Positions 54,282 through 63,640 of a stretch of 64,000 bases of DNA are shown here, in pieces. Every line of letters begins with the position of its first letter. The stretch's first letter is position 1. Under the pieces are notes generated by a model. The model had not been told where the DNA came from. It saw only the letters and a list, made by a program, of their open reading frames with translations, and did no database searches. The stretch spans positions 124,001 to 188,000 of the forward strand of contig CAAEAE010000103.1 in assembly GCA_900753715.1 (NCBI GenBank). Reading direction: 5' to 3'. A program made the position numbers and the translations under genes. The DNA comes from an uncultured Roseburia sp. (GTDB lineage Bacteria; Bacillota_A; Clostridia; Lachnospirales; Lachnospiraceae).

Positions 54282-54321
54282 ATACCCGTCAGATGGGCAG
54301 GGCAGCCCGTCTGACGGGTAT
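54282..54321 (+). terminator. Very stable hairpin after the SSB-like gene
   Basis: A 17-base stem with a single wobble pair (54282-54298 with 54305-54321) and a six-base loop, rich in GC. It is followed by TGACATTCC and not by a T-run, so it may block or process RNA rather than act as a standard terminator. Confidence 0.5.
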
Positions 54322-54400
54322 TGACATTCCAGGGGGAAAAAGGCAAAATAAAAAAAGAGCGGGCAGTCGCATTTTGCTTCGCAAAACAGGGAGGATTAAC

Positions 54401-55645
54401 ATGAACTTTACAGAGAGAAGAAACCAGGTATTTGACAAGATGACAGCAGGAAGCGTGCTGTTATTATTTTCAGGAATTGAGAACCACGTAAGTGCAGATG
54501 AATATGCGCCGTTTGAGGCGAACCGGAACTTTTTTTATCTGACAGGACTGCGCAGAGACCACATGATTCTGTTGATGGACAATGCAGGCGAGACACCGAA
54601 GACAACACTGTTTATCGAGGAGGCAGACCCGACACAGGAGCGCTGGTACGGCAGAAAGGTGACGGTCGCAGAAGCAAAGGAAATTACACAGATTACAGAT
54701 GTAAGATTTATCGACAGCTTTGAGAGCGCCGTGGATTATCTGATGACAAGAGAGGATGTCACAGCATTGTATTTTGATGGCTACCGTCATCAGATGGAGG
54801 ATTTACCGGATTACAATGCAGTCTGGGCAAAGAAGTTTGCAGAACAATATCCGGGCGTTGCCATCCGCAATCTGTTCCCGATTGTGGCAGAGATGCGTAT
54901 GCAAAAGGATGAGGATGAAGTCGCATTGATGCGTAAGGCAATTTCCATCACAGACCAGGCATTGCAGAATGTGATGAGCAATTTAAAGCCGGGAATGAAG
55001 GAGTATCAGGCACAGGCAGATTTTGAGTACACCGTGAAATATCAGGGCGCAGACGGAATGGCATTTCCGACGATTGCCGGAAGTGGAATGAACGGAACGA
55101 TGCTTCACTATGAGACCAATCAGGATACCTGCGAGGATGGAACCCTGTTGTTGTTAGACCTCGGTGCAAAATACCAGGGCTACTGCGCAGATATCACAAG
55201 AACCTACCCGGTCAACGGAACTTACACCGACAGACAGCGTGAGGTTTATGAAATCGTGCTTGCTGCAAACCGTAAGATTGCAGAGACAGCAAAGGCTGGA
55301 ATGACGCTGCGTGAATTAAACGAAGTGTGTAAGAAAGTTCTCGCGGAGGGCTGCATCCGTTTGGGACTCATCAAAGAGGAGAGCGAGATTGGCAAATATT
55401 ATATGCATGGGGTATCCCACCATCTTGGGATTGATGTGCATGACGTGACTGTCGCGTCAAACAGCAAACTGCGTCCGGGTGCCGTGATTTCAGACGAACC
55501 GGGACTTTATATTGATGAGTGGGGCATCGGAATCCGTATCGAGGATGACCTGCTGATTAAAGAAAACGGATGTGAGGTACTTTCTGAAGCAATTATCCGC
55601 AGACCGGAAGAAATCGAAGCATTTATGGCAGCACACAGAAAGTAA
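54401..55645 (+). CDS. pepP: Xaa-Pro aminopeptidase (aminopeptidase P family)
   Basis: A metallopeptidase that removes the N-terminal residue before proline. 414 residues: N-terminal creatinase-like domain (NFTERRNQVFDKM) and C-terminal pita-bread domain with the metal ligands Asp in LLDLGAKYQGY, Asp in CADITRTYP, His in YMHGVSHHLG, Glu in SDEPGLYI and Glu in IRIEDD. GGGAGG six bases upstream fixes ATG 54401. A zip-family gene follows 21 bases later. Confidence 0.95.
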   Translation: MNFTERRNQVFDKMTAGSVLLLFSGIENHVSADEYAPFEANRNFFYLTGLRRDHMILLMDNAGETPKTTLFIEEADPTQERWYGRKVTVAEAKEITQITDVRFIDSFESAVDYLMTREDVTALYFDGYRHQMEDLPDYNAVWAKKFAEQYPGVAIRNLFPIVAEMRMQKDEDEVALMRKAISITDQALQNVMSNLKPGMKEYQAQADFEYTVKYQGADGMAFPTIAGSGMNGTMLHYETNQDTCEDGTLLLLDLGAKYQGYCADITRTYPVNGTYTDRQREVYEIVLAANRKIAETAKAGMTLRELNEVCKKVLAEGCIRLGLIKEESEIGKYYMHGVSHHLGIDVHDVTVASNSKLRPGAVISDEPGLYIDEWGIGIRIEDDLLIKENGCEVLSEAIIRRPEEIEAFMAAHRK

Positions 55646-55666
55646 GCACAGATAGGGGGAAAATGT

Positions 55667-56443
55667 ATGGAACTTGCAGCCGGACTTTTGATTCCGTTTC
55701 TTGGAACAACGCTCGGAGCGGCGTGTGTGTTCTTTGTGAAAAATGAGATTCATCCGCTGGTGCAGAAAGCACTTTTAGGCTTTGCGTCAGGGGTTATGGT
55801 GGCAGCATCGGTGTGGTCGCTTTTGATTCCCTCGATGGAGATGACCGAGGGGATGGGAAGACTGGCATTTGTTCCGGCGGCGGTAGGATTTCTGCTTGGA
55901 ATTCTGTTTCTGCTTGCAATGGACCGCATCATTCCGCATCTTCATTTGAATGAGGAAGCACCGGAAGGGCTTCCAAGCCACCTAAAAAAAACAACCATGC
56001 TGGTACTGGCAGTCACCTTGCATAATATTCCGGAGGGAATGGCAGTCGGTGTGGTATTTGCCGGACTGTTGTCAAACCATGCGGGCATTACACTTGCCTC
56101 TGCGGTGGCACTGTCGGTCGGAATTGCCATTCAGAACTTTCCGGAGGGCGCAATCATTTCCCTTCCGCTCAAAAGCGAGGGCGGCAGCAGGAAAAATGCG
56201 TTCCTCTACGGTATGGCATCCGGGGCAGTGGAACCGGTGGCGGCGCTTATTACCGTATTGCTGACCGGAATTATCACGCCGTTATTGCCTTATCTGCTTG
56301 CGTTTGCCGCAGGAGCAATGATTTATGTAGTTGTGGAAGAACTGCTTCCGGAAGCATCAGTGGGAGCACATTCTAACATCTGTACCATCGGTTTTGCGGC
56401 GGGCTTTTTAATCATGATGATTTTGGATGTGGCACTGGGATAG
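55667..56443 (+). CDS. ZIP-family divalent metal transporter
   Basis: 258 residues with eight membrane helices. The metal-binding helix IV motif HNIPEGMAVG and helix V motif NFPEGAIIS are intact, and the loop after helix III is short (EEAPEGLPSHLKK). Zinc or iron uptake into the cell is the usual role. A GGGGG sequence precedes the ATG. It follows pepP in what may be the same transcript, and a new promoter overlaps the end of this gene. Confidence 0.93.
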   Translation: MELAAGLLIPFLGTTLGAACVFFVKNEIHPLVQKALLGFASGVMVAASVWSLLIPSMEMTEGMGRLAFVPAAVGFLLGILFLLAMDRIIPHLHLNEEAPEGLPSHLKKTTMLVLAVTLHNIPEGMAVGVVFAGLLSNHAGITLASAVALSVGIAIQNFPEGAIISLPLKSEGGSRKNAFLYGMASGAVEPVAALITVLLTGIITPLLPYLLAFAAGAMIYVVVEELLPEASVGAHSNICTIGFAAGFLIMMILDVALG

Positions 56444-56447
56444 CTTA

Positions 56448-56476
56448 TTTACTTTTGGGATATTCATTGTTATAAT
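56448..56476 (+). promoter_or_regulatory. Promoter of the zinc-ribbon gene
   Basis: TTTACT (56448-56453) and a perfect TATAAT (56471-56476) with a 17-base spacer, immediately after the zip stop codon. Confidence 0.58.
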
Positions 56477-56540
56477 GAAAAAGGGCAAAGAATCAGAAGA
56501 AGGTTTGCAATACAACAAGAGAAGGAGCGTATGTACAGAT

Positions 56541-56891
56541 ATGCAGGATAATTTAAGAGAAATGTTAATCAGACAGTTCCCGGCAGAGGTAGTGGAGATG
56601 TCAGACCCGATGGGAAACATCATCTACGCATGTCCTACCTGCAAAAGACCGGTGGCACTCGGAACGGATAAGTGCAGCGGCTGTGGTCAGGCACTGGGCT
56701 GGACGAATATAAAAAAGGCGGATGCCGCAAAGGGAAGCAAGACGGCGAGACTGGAATTTGAAGTGCCGTCTGATTTTACACCGGGCGATTGCAGAAAATG
56801 TCCGCTTTCCTATATTGCCAAAGAAGGCGGCGAGAATGTTTACGAATGTCCACTGAAGATGCGGACATTGTGTAAGCTGGAACTTTCATAA
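56541..56891 (+). CDS. Small zinc-ribbon protein
   Basis: 116 residues. Two cysteine pairs, CPTCKRPVALGTDKCSGCGQ (about 31-50), form a zinc ribbon; further pairs lie in DCRKCPLS and YECPLK near the C-terminus. The start at ATG 56541 is set by the -10 box of the upstream promoter, which excludes earlier in-frame ATGs, although AAGGAG is 13 bases away. No family with known function recognised. Followed 19 bases later by the YdcF-like gene. Confidence 0.65.
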   Translation: MQDNLREMLIRQFPAEVVEMSDPMGNIIYACPTCKRPVALGTDKCSGCGQALGWTNIKKADAAKGSKTARLEFEVPSDFTPGDCRKCPLSYIAKEGGENVYECPLKMRTLCKLELS

Positions 56892-56910
56892 CGGTGATGG
56901 AGAGAGGCGT

Positions 56911-57690
56911 ATGAGATATCTGCAATGGATAACAGTGGCGGTGGCGATTTTGATGTTTCTATGGTTTCTGGTGCCGATTGTGGCAGGTGGAAAGCTTCAT
57001 ATCGGGAATATGACAGGATTTATCGCCTCTGGGATGCTTTTTTTGTACGGAATCCGGATGGAAGCGTTGCAGGTGTTTTTCATTCATATATGGAATCACA
57101 GGGAAGGCAGGATTATTTTGTCAGTGTTTCTTACAGTGACAGGAATAATCCTGTTTCTTGTTATTCTGGAATCCTTTGTGATGATAAGAGCGGCAGGAAA
57201 CCGTCCGAAAAAAACAGTGACAGCCGTGATTTTAGGCTGCAGCGTTAAGGGAACGAGGCCATGTACAATACTTGTAGAGCGGATGGATGCGGCAGCAGAA
57301 TATTTAAGGCAAAATCCTATGGCACAGGCGGTTCTTTCCGGCGGAAAAGGAGAAGGGGAGGATATTTCCGAGGCGGAATGTATGTTCCGTTACCTGACGG
57401 CGAAAGGAATTGCGCCGGAACGGTTAATCAAAGAGGATTGCTCTACGAGCACCAGGGAAAACCTTGCATTTACCCGTGAGATTATGCGAAAGCGGGGAAT
57501 GGAACCGGAGATAGCGGTGATAACGAGTGAATTTCATGCTTACCGAGGGGCAATGTTTGCAAAAGATGCCGGGTTTATCACATACAGTGTGCCGGCAAAA
57601 ACGTTCTGGCTGTATTTCCCGGCATATTATGTGAGGGAACTGTACGGAATTTTATATTACTGGCTGATTTGCCGGAAGAAAAAACGATAA
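56911..57690 (+). CDS. YdcF/SanA-type DUF218 membrane protein
   Basis: 259 residues: about three to four N-terminal membrane helices (5-95), then a DUF218 domain (about 108-240) with VILGCSVKGTRP, AVLSGGKGEGEDISEA, LIKEDCSTSTRENL and AVITSEFHAYR, the conserved segments of the YdcF/ElyC/SanA group. These proteins have been tied to envelope integrity, but the reaction is unknown. The short gaps on both sides suggest an operon with the zinc-ribbon gene and rnhA. Confidence 0.82.
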   Translation: MRYLQWITVAVAILMFLWFLVPIVAGGKLHIGNMTGFIASGMLFLYGIRMEALQVFFIHIWNHREGRIILSVFLTVTGIILFLVILESFVMIRAAGNRPKKTVTAVILGCSVKGTRPCTILVERMDAAAEYLRQNPMAQAVLSGGKGEGEDISEAECMFRYLTAKGIAPERLIKEDCSTSTRENLAFTREIMRKRGMEPEIAVITSEFHAYRGAMFAKDAGFITYSVPAKTFWLYFPAYYVRELYGILYYWLICRKKKR

Positions 57691-57706
57691 AGAATGGAGT
57701 TAGAGG

Positions 57707-58366
57707 ATGGCAGCAAAGGTATATGCGGTAAGAAAAGGGAAAAAACCGGGAATCTATCATAGCTGGAATGAATGCAAGGTAATGGTGGACGGATATCCGG
57801 GAGCAATCTACAAAAGCTTTAAAACGTTTGAGGAGGCGAAAGCATTTTTAGGCGATGCTGGGGCGGCAGAGAAAGAGGCGGATAAAGCCGTACATGAGGG
57901 AACGTCCCAAAACGGGCAGGAGGTGCTTCCGGCAGTTTATGCGTTTGTCGATGGCTCTTTTAACAGTGCAATGAAACGTTATGGCTATGGCGGATTTTTA
58001 GTTCATGATGGCGAGCGTGAAATCTTACAGGGCTGCGGAGAGGATGCAGAGATGGCATCCATGCGGAATGTGGCGGGAGAGGTACTCGGAAGCATGGCTG
58101 CAATCCGGCGCGCCATAGAGCTTTCTCTGCCGGAACTTACGATTTATTATGACTATATGGGAATCGAGATGTGGGCAACGGGCAGCTGGAAACGCAATAA
58201 GAAAGGAACGATTGCGTACTATGATTATGTGAATGAAGTGAAAGATTTGATTCGTCTTCATTTTGTCAAGGTAAAAGGACATTCCGGTGTAGAGGGAAAT
58301 GAAGAGGCAGACAGGCTTGCAAAGGAGGCTTGCGGCATCTATGGAGAAAAAACTGAAATACTTTAA
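57707..58366 (+). CDS. rnhA: Ribonuclease H type I with N-terminal RNA/hybrid-binding domain
   Basis: Cuts RNA in RNA-DNA hybrids. 219 residues: the first 50 (VYAVRKGKKPGIYHSWNEC to YKSFKTFEEAKAF) are the viroplasmin/hybrid-binding domain found in eukaryotic RNase H1 and some bacteria; the catalytic domain follows with Asp in YAFVDGSF, Glu in VAGEVLGSM, Asp in YYDYMGIEMW and the last Asp in GNEEADRLAKEA. The GntR-type regulator begins 26 bases before its stop, in another frame. Confidence 0.93.
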   Translation: MAAKVYAVRKGKKPGIYHSWNECKVMVDGYPGAIYKSFKTFEEAKAFLGDAGAAEKEADKAVHEGTSQNGQEVLPAVYAFVDGSFNSAMKRYGYGGFLVHDGEREILQGCGEDAEMASMRNVAGEVLGSMAAIRRAIELSLPELTIYYDYMGIEMWATGSWKRNKKGTIAYYDYVNEVKDLIRLHFVKVKGHSGVEGNEEADRLAKEACGIYGEKTEIL

Positions 58367-59432
58367 TCTGATGGAGGATTTGCGGGGGCAGATTCTTTCA
58401 GGAAGCATTAAGGCAGGGGCAAAGATACCGTCGGAGAATGAGCTTGCGGCTGCTTATCAGGTGAGCAGACAGACGGTGCGAAAGGCATTGCAGATTTTGC
58501 AGGACGAGGGCTATGTTTACGCGGAGCACGGCAGAGGAACCTTCTGCTGCGACAGGGCACATCACGTGGGGGCATCACACAATATCGCAGTTATTACAAC
58601 CTACCTGTCGGATTATATTTTTCCACGGGTCATCCAGGGAATTGACCAGGTACTTCAGGAAAACGGTTACAGCATTTTGCTAAAAAATACCAGAAATTCC
58701 AGAACGATGGAAGCGAAATGTTTAGAAGAGATGATGTTAAAAGACATTGACGGGCTGATTATTGAGCCGAGCAAAAGTCAGATTTTCTGCAAGCATATGC
58801 AGTTATACCAGATGCTCGATGAGCGGAAAATCCCGTATGTTTTTATTCAGGCAGCGCACCCGCAGATGCAGGGGAAACCGCATATTCTGATGGACGATTG
58901 CAGGGGGGGATATCTGGTGACCAAATATCTGCTTGACACCGGACATAAAAGCATTGTGGGAGTGTTTAAGGCAGATGATACGCAGGGGCAGCTGCGTCAT
59001 AAGGGGTATGTGCAGGCATTGCAGGAAGCGGGGATTCCCTACGACCCGGATAAGGTGGTATGGTTTTACACGGAGGACCGAAAGACACATCCCTATGAAA
59101 AGATGCGACAGATGGCAGAAAAACGAAATCTGTTTTATTTTGACGCGGTAGTTTCCTATAATGACCAGATTGCACTTGAGGTCATCCGGGCGGCAGAGGA
59201 TGCGGGACTATCGGTGCCGGAGGATTTCTCGGTTACAGGATACGATAATTCTTACCTTGCGTCCACGGGAAAGGTGCCACTTACGACGGTGACGCACCCG
59301 CAGGAGGAACTGGGGCGGATGGCGGCAGAAATGCTGCTTACCATTATAAGGGATAAGGCTGCAGAAGAGAGTGGCAGACAGATTTTAATAGAACCGGAAC
59401 TTGTGGTGCGGGAGTCGGTAAAAAAGAGATAA
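58341..59432 (+). CDS. GntR-LacI hybrid transcriptional regulator (AraR type)
   Basis: 363 residues: N-terminal GntR winged helix (about 5-72; KIPSENELAAAYQVSRQTVRKALQ region) and a C-terminal LacI-type sugar-binding domain (from about 80), the architecture of the arabinose repressor AraR. AAAGGAGG 12 bases before ATG 58341 lies within the end of rnhA. No sugar operon is next to it; the adjacent downstream gene encodes a binding lipoprotein of the BMP family, which might be a target. The effector is unknown. Confidence 0.9.
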   Translation: MEKKLKYFNLMEDLRGQILSGSIKAGAKIPSENELAAAYQVSRQTVRKALQILQDEGYVYAEHGRGTFCCDRAHHVGASHNIAVITTYLSDYIFPRVIQGIDQVLQENGYSILLKNTRNSRTMEAKCLEEMMLKDIDGLIIEPSKSQIFCKHMQLYQMLDERKIPYVFIQAAHPQMQGKPHILMDDCRGGYLVTKYLLDTGHKSIVGVFKADDTQGQLRHKGYVQALQEAGIPYDPDKVVWFYTEDRKTHPYEKMRQMAEKRNLFYFDAVVSYNDQIALEVIRAAEDAGLSVPEDFSVTGYDNSYLASTGKVPLTTVTHPQEELGRMAAEMLLTIIRDKAAEESGRQILIEPELVVRESVKKR

Positions 59433-59448
59433 AATAGGTGAAAAGTAC

Positions 59449-59477
59449 TTGACGAAATGACAGTTTTAAGAGAAAAT
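59449..59477 (+). promoter_or_regulatory. Possible promoter of the binding-protein/chemoreceptor pair
   Basis: TTGACG (59449-59454) and GAAAAT (59472-59477), 17 bases apart. The -35 is good and the -10 weak, as in regulated promoters. Confidence 0.33.
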
Positions 59478-59526
59478 TATCCTTAAGATATTCCTTTTTC
59501 AGAAAATTTGGGATGGGGGAAACAAG

Positions 59527-60750
59527 ATGAGGAGAAGAAGTATTTTGGCAGCAGGGTTTCTGCTGGCACTGGGATTAGGTACGATGGGCTGTGGCACTTC
59601 CGATGGAGAACCGGATGACTATGCGACAAATGACGGCTATACGGGCACGACACAGAAAACAAAAACCGTTTCCACGGCATCTGCTTCGGGAGAGACAGAT
59701 ACAGACGATGCCGGGACAGGCGGAATTGCAAAGGATGAGATAAAAGTCGGAGTTTTATATATCAGCGACCCGGCGGAGGGAAGCGGTTATTCTTATACGC
59801 ATGATCTTGGAATTATCGGAATGCAGGATAATCTGGGACTTTCAGACGATCAGGTAGAGCGGAAAATTGTGGATGATGGAGACGCAGACGCCACAAGAGC
59901 AGCAATTGAAGAGTGTATCTCTGATGGATGTAATGTTATTTTTACGACGAGCTGGGGCTACATGGAGACGACCGCCGAGATGGCAGAAGAATATCCGGAT
60001 GTTTATTTTTCCCATGGAACAGGCTATCTTTCCAACGGAAAGAATTTCAATAATTACTTCGGACGAATCTATCAGGCACGCTACGTCAGTGGAATTGTTG
60101 CAGGAATGAACACCACAACAAATAAGATTGGCTATGTGGCAGCGCAGGATGCCTCAAACTCCGAGGTTACCGGAGGAATTGACGCATTTGCCATTGGTGC
60201 GGCAGAGGTCAATCCGGATGCCGAGATTTATGTGGTAGTGACAAATAGCTGGTATGACCCGGAGAAGGAGGAAGCGGCTTCCCGCAAACTTCTCGATATG
60301 GGCTGTGACGTGATGAGCCAGCATTGTGATACGGCTTATCCGCAGACACTGGCAGAGGAATATGGAGTATACGGAATCGGTTACAACTCTGATATGAGTA
60401 AGGAGACGCCGGATGCGACGCTTTGCAGTGTTATCTGGAACTGGAGTGCTTATTATACCTCTGCGGTAAAGAGTATTATCGACGGAACCTGGACCGGAGA
60501 AAATTATTATGGCGGTATGCAGGAAGGGCTTGTTGCAATTACGGGACTGGCATCTTTTGCGGCAGAGGGAACGCAGGAGAAGGTGGATGAGGCAACCGCG
60601 GCAATTTTAAGCGGCGACTGTAACGTGTTTGACGGTGCAATAGAAACAAATACCGGAGATATCATCGGAACGGAGGGCGGTACATTGGATGACGCCACAA
60701 TTACGGGAGGTATTAACTGGTATTATAAGAACGTTGTCATCGTGGAATAG
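59527..60750 (+). CDS. BMP-family substrate-binding lipoprotein
   Basis: 407 residues. A lipoprotein signal peptide ends at Cys22 ([10 protein letters not shown]). A Thr/Ser-rich linker (about 25-70) precedes a BMP/PnrA-type binding domain ([53 protein letters not shown]). PnrA proteins bind purine nucleosides, usually for an ABC importer. Here no permease or ATPase genes follow; the next gene, 11 bases on, is a chemoreceptor. It may present a ligand to that receptor. Confidence 0.88.
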   Translation: MRRRSILAAGFLLALGLGTMGCGTSDGEPDDYATNDGYTGTTQKTKTVSTASASGETDTDDAGTGGIAKDEIKVGVLYISDPAEGSGYSYTHDLGIIGMQDNLGLSDDQVERKIVDDGDADATRAAIEECISDGCNVIFTTSWGYMETTAEMAEEYPDVYFSHGTGYLSNGKNFNNYFGRIYQARYVSGIVAGMNTTTNKIGYVAAQDASNSEVTGGIDAFAIGAAEVNPDAEIYVVVTNSWYDPEKEEAASRKLLDMGCDVMSQHCDTAYPQTLAEEYGVYGIGYNSDMSKETPDATLCSVIWNWSAYYTSAVKSIIDGTWTGENYYGGMQEGLVAITGLASFAAEGTQEKVDEATAAILSGDCNVFDGAIETNTGDIIGTEGGTLDDATITGGINWYYKNVVIVE

Positions 60751-60761
60751 GAGGAGAAGCC

Positions 60762-62477
60762 GTGAAATTAACCATTAGAAAAAAGATTTTGCTGTGTGCA
60801 CTGGTTCCGGTTTGCCTTCTTGGAATCACAGTATTTGTCATTGCAAACACGTTTGTAAAAAATTCGATTATTGAACAGGTGGAAAGTTCGCTGAAAGGAA
60901 CCGCTGTTGCAACACTTGCGGCATATGACCAGAACTCCGGCTCGTACATGGAAGCCACGAACGGTGATATCTGGAAAGGAAGCTATAATATTTCCCAGTC
61001 GGAAAACCTGGTGGACACGATTAAGGCGGAAGCAGGAATGGACGTAACGTTCTTTTATGGAGAGAAACGCATCATGACCTCTGCGGTTGATGCCAACGGA
61101 GACCGTATTTTGGGAAGCTCTGCGGGAGATACAGTGGTATCGAAAGTACTCAAAGGCGGCGAAGAATTTTTCAGTGACAATATTTCCATTGACGGAACGA
61201 TTTTTTATGGCTATTATGTGCCTGTTTACCAGAAAGGGGATACAAGTGCACCAATTGGAATGGTGTTCGCAGGAATCAATAAGGAAGAAACCTTAGCGGG
61301 TGTTATGCGCATCATCTACTCTATCATCGCGATTGTTATTATCGTTATGGTATTCTGTGCAGTGGTGGTGAGTCTGATTGCAAACTCCATGAGTAAGGCG
61401 CTCAAAAAGAGTATTGAAAACGTCCAGCAGGTATCTGCCGGAAATCTGGAACTCAAATTTGACAAGAGCCTGATGAAGCGTGAGGATGAGGTAGGGGATC
61501 TGACACGCGCCATCCGCAATCTCCAGAAGGAGTTAAAGAAGATTATTGGTGGTATCAGCGAGAGTACCAGTATGTTGATTACGGCATCAGATCTCTTAGA
61601 GCATACATCCCATGAGACTTACCAGAATATCAATAATGTAAAGACGGCAGTTGGAAATATTACAACCGGGGCAAATTCGCAGGCAAAGGATGCCAGAGAT
61701 GCATCAGATAACGTCAATCATATGGGAAATCTGATTATTGAGACGAGGCAGGAAGCAGACCAACTCAATGACCGTGCGGATACCATGAGAACTTCTAGTG
61801 ACCGTGCATCTGATACGATTGAAGAATTGAAAAACATCAGTGTAGAAGTAAAGAAAGCCGTTGCAATGATTGCGGATCAGACAAAGCAGACAAATGAATC
61901 CGCCAAACAGATTAAAGATGCGTCAGCGCTCATTTCAGAGATTGCAGATGAAACCAACCTGCTTGCATTAAATGCAAGCATTGAGGCTGCCAGAGCCGGG
62001 GATGCCGGAAGAGGATTTGCAGTCGTTGCCCAACAGATACAGAACCTTGCAGAGCAGTCCAATACCACCAGTGGAAGCATTGATGATATTGTCAATACCC
62101 TGATGAAGAATTCGGAACTTGTAGTTGATACAATGGCACATGTGCAGGAAATCATTGAGCGCCAGGGAGAGCATATTACAAGCACCGAGCAGACGGTGGG
62201 CGAGGTTATGGACGAAATCAAGTCCTCCATTGAGGGAATCAAGAGTATCGAGTCAAAGACGAAAGAACTTGAGACGGCACGCAATGAGATTGTGGGTATT
62301 ATCTCGACACTTTCGGATATTGCAGAGGCAAATGTGACAGATACTACGCAGACGAGCGGCGTTATCACAGAGGTGGCAGACAGCTTTGAGAGCGTGGAGC
62401 AGTCCGCAGAGAATCTGCGAAAGACCGCAGATTTACTTGCGGAAAACATCGGAAGTTTCCATTTGGTAAAGGATTGA
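60762..62477 (+). CDS. Methyl-accepting chemotaxis protein with extracellular Cache domain
   Basis: 571 residues: membrane helix 1 (about 9-30), a Cache-type sensor (about 35-185; [15 protein letters not shown] and GYYVPVYQ), membrane helix 2 (about 187-210), HAMP (to about 265) and a signalling domain with the hairpin tip [22 protein letters not shown] start with AGGAGG about seven bases upstream. It is coupled to the BMP lipoprotein gene. Together with cheV and the FliD-like gene it supports motility. Confidence 0.95.
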   Translation: MKLTIRKKILLCALVPVCLLGITVFVIANTFVKNSIIEQVESSLKGTAVATLAAYDQNSGSYMEATNGDIWKGSYNISQSENLVDTIKAEAGMDVTFFYGEKRIMTSAVDANGDRILGSSAGDTVVSKVLKGGEEFFSDNISIDGTIFYGYYVPVYQKGDTSAPIGMVFAGINKEETLAGVMRIIYSIIAIVIIVMVFCAVVVSLIANSMSKALKKSIENVQQVSAGNLELKFDKSLMKREDEVGDLTRAIRNLQKELKKIIGGISESTSMLITASDLLEHTSHETYQNINNVKTAVGNITTGANSQAKDARDASDNVNHMGNLIIETRQEADQLNDRADTMRTSSDRASDTIEELKNISVEVKKAVAMIADQTKQTNESAKQIKDASALISEIADETNLLALNASIEAARAGDAGRGFAVVAQQIQNLAEQSNTTSGSIDDIVNTLMKNSELVVDTMAHVQEIIERQGEHITSTEQTVGEVMDEIKSSIEGIKSIESKTKELETARNEIVGIISTLSDIAEANVTDTTQTSGVITEVADSFESVEQSAENLRKTADLLAENIGSFHLVKD

Positions 62478-62506
62478 CCAGTTAGAAGTTATCAACATAA
62501 TTCGAC

Positions 62507-62594
62507 AATGATATGGAAAACCAAAAGATAGAATGAAACCGTATTTTGAAAAAAAGGAGGTAATTCTGGCTTTTGGATTCCATATCATTTTTTT
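62507..62594 (+). terminator. Terminator-like stem spanning the ribosome site and start codon of pit
   Basis: Arms 62507-62527 and 62570-62589 pair over 19 base pairs (12 plus 7) with a small 2x1 internal loop, and the right arm runs into seven T (62588-62594). The 42-base loop holds the AAAAAGGAGG ribosome site, and the TTG start codon at 62573 lies in the right arm. It may be the terminator of the chemoreceptor gene, or an attenuator or translational lock on the phosphate transporter. Confidence 0.5.
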
Positions 62595-63628
62595 ATTTTG
62601 CAAAACAGGTTGCAATACATCCGGTATTGCTGGTGTCGGTGCTTTTGACTATCGGCGTCATTTTTGTCAATGGATGGACAGATGCACCAAATGCAATCGC
62701 AACCTGTGTATCGACACGCTGCATGGAGGTTCGTGCGGCAATTTTAATGGCGGCAGTCTTTAATTTCTTTGGTGTGCTTGTGATGTCACTTGTGAACAGC
62801 AGTGTAGCGATGACCATCAGAAATATGGTGAATTTCGGCGGTGACAACGAAAAGGCATCGATTGCCCTCTGTGCGGCAATGGCGGCGATTGTTATCTGGG
62901 CGGTGGGCGCCTGGTATTTCGGGATTCCGACAAGTGAAAGCCATGCACTTATCGCAGGACTTTCCGGTGCGGCAATCGCCTTACAGGGCGGAATCGCGGG
63001 CATTAATCTGCACGAATGGGTAAAGGTGCTCTACGGACTTGTGCTCTCTACCGTGCTTGGATTTGCGGCGGGATACGTGGTCTGCAAGGCAATCACGTTT
63101 TTGTGCAGGAACATAGACAGGAGAAAGACAAATGCCTTTTTCTCGGGCGGACAGATTGCGGGCGGTGCAGCAATGGCATTTATGCATGGCGCACAGGACG
63201 GGCAGAAATTCATGGGGGTGCTGTTACTGGGATTGTTTCTTGTCAATGGACAGGGAGATACGGCAGATGGCAGGATTCCGGTCTGGATGATGGTACTCTG
63301 TTCTATTGTGATGGCGGTTGGGACTTCCATCGGCGGCAGAAAAATCATCAAATCAGTGGGGATGGACATGGTTCATCTCGAAAAATACCAGGGATTTTCG
63401 GCGGACATCGCGGCGGCAGTGTGTCTCTTATGGTCAACGGTCTCCGGGATTCCCGTGAGCACGACGCATATGAAGACAACTGCGATTATGGGCGTCGGAG
63501 CGGTGAAACGGTTATCTGCCATCAACTATAAGGTTGTGAAAGATATGGTTTTGACCTGGGTTTTAACTTTTCCGGGTTGTGGACTGATTGGATATGCGAT
63601 GGCAAAATTACTGCTTTGGATATTATAA
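62573..63628 (+). CDS. pit: Low-affinity inorganic phosphate transporter (PiT family)
   Basis: 351 residues with about ten membrane helices. The duplicated PiT signatures are present: FVNGWTDAPNAIATC near 29-43 and GIPVSTTHMKTTAIMGVG near 305-322; FMHGAQDGQKFMG near 205 is also typical. The start TTG 62573 is the only codon in frame near AAAAAGGAGG (12 bases away); starts at 62627-62639 would lack a ribosome site. A DUF47 partner follows 12 bases later, the usual phosphate-transport pair. Confidence 0.92.
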   Translation: MDSISFFYFAKQVAIHPVLLVSVLLTIGVIFVNGWTDAPNAIATCVSTRCMEVRAAILMAAVFNFFGVLVMSLVNSSVAMTIRNMVNFGGDNEKASIALCAAMAAIVIWAVGAWYFGIPTSESHALIAGLSGAAIALQGGIAGINLHEWVKVLYGLVLSTVLGFAAGYVVCKAITFLCRNIDRRKTNAFFSGGQIAGGAAMAFMHGAQDGQKFMGVLLLGLFLVNGQGDTADGRIPVWMMVLCSIVMAVGTSIGGRKIIKSVGMDMVHLEKYQGFSADIAAAVCLLWSTVSGIPVSTTHMKTTAIMGVGAVKRLSAINYKVVKDMVLTWVLTFPGCGLIGYAMAKLLLWIL

Positions 63629-63640
63629 AAGGAGAACAGG

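Noticed and set aside
62533..62763. Alternative 76-codon frame at the start of the Pit gene
   Set aside because: It has no ribosome site of its own and overlaps the strongly conserved Pit frame, so a leader peptide is possible but unsupported.
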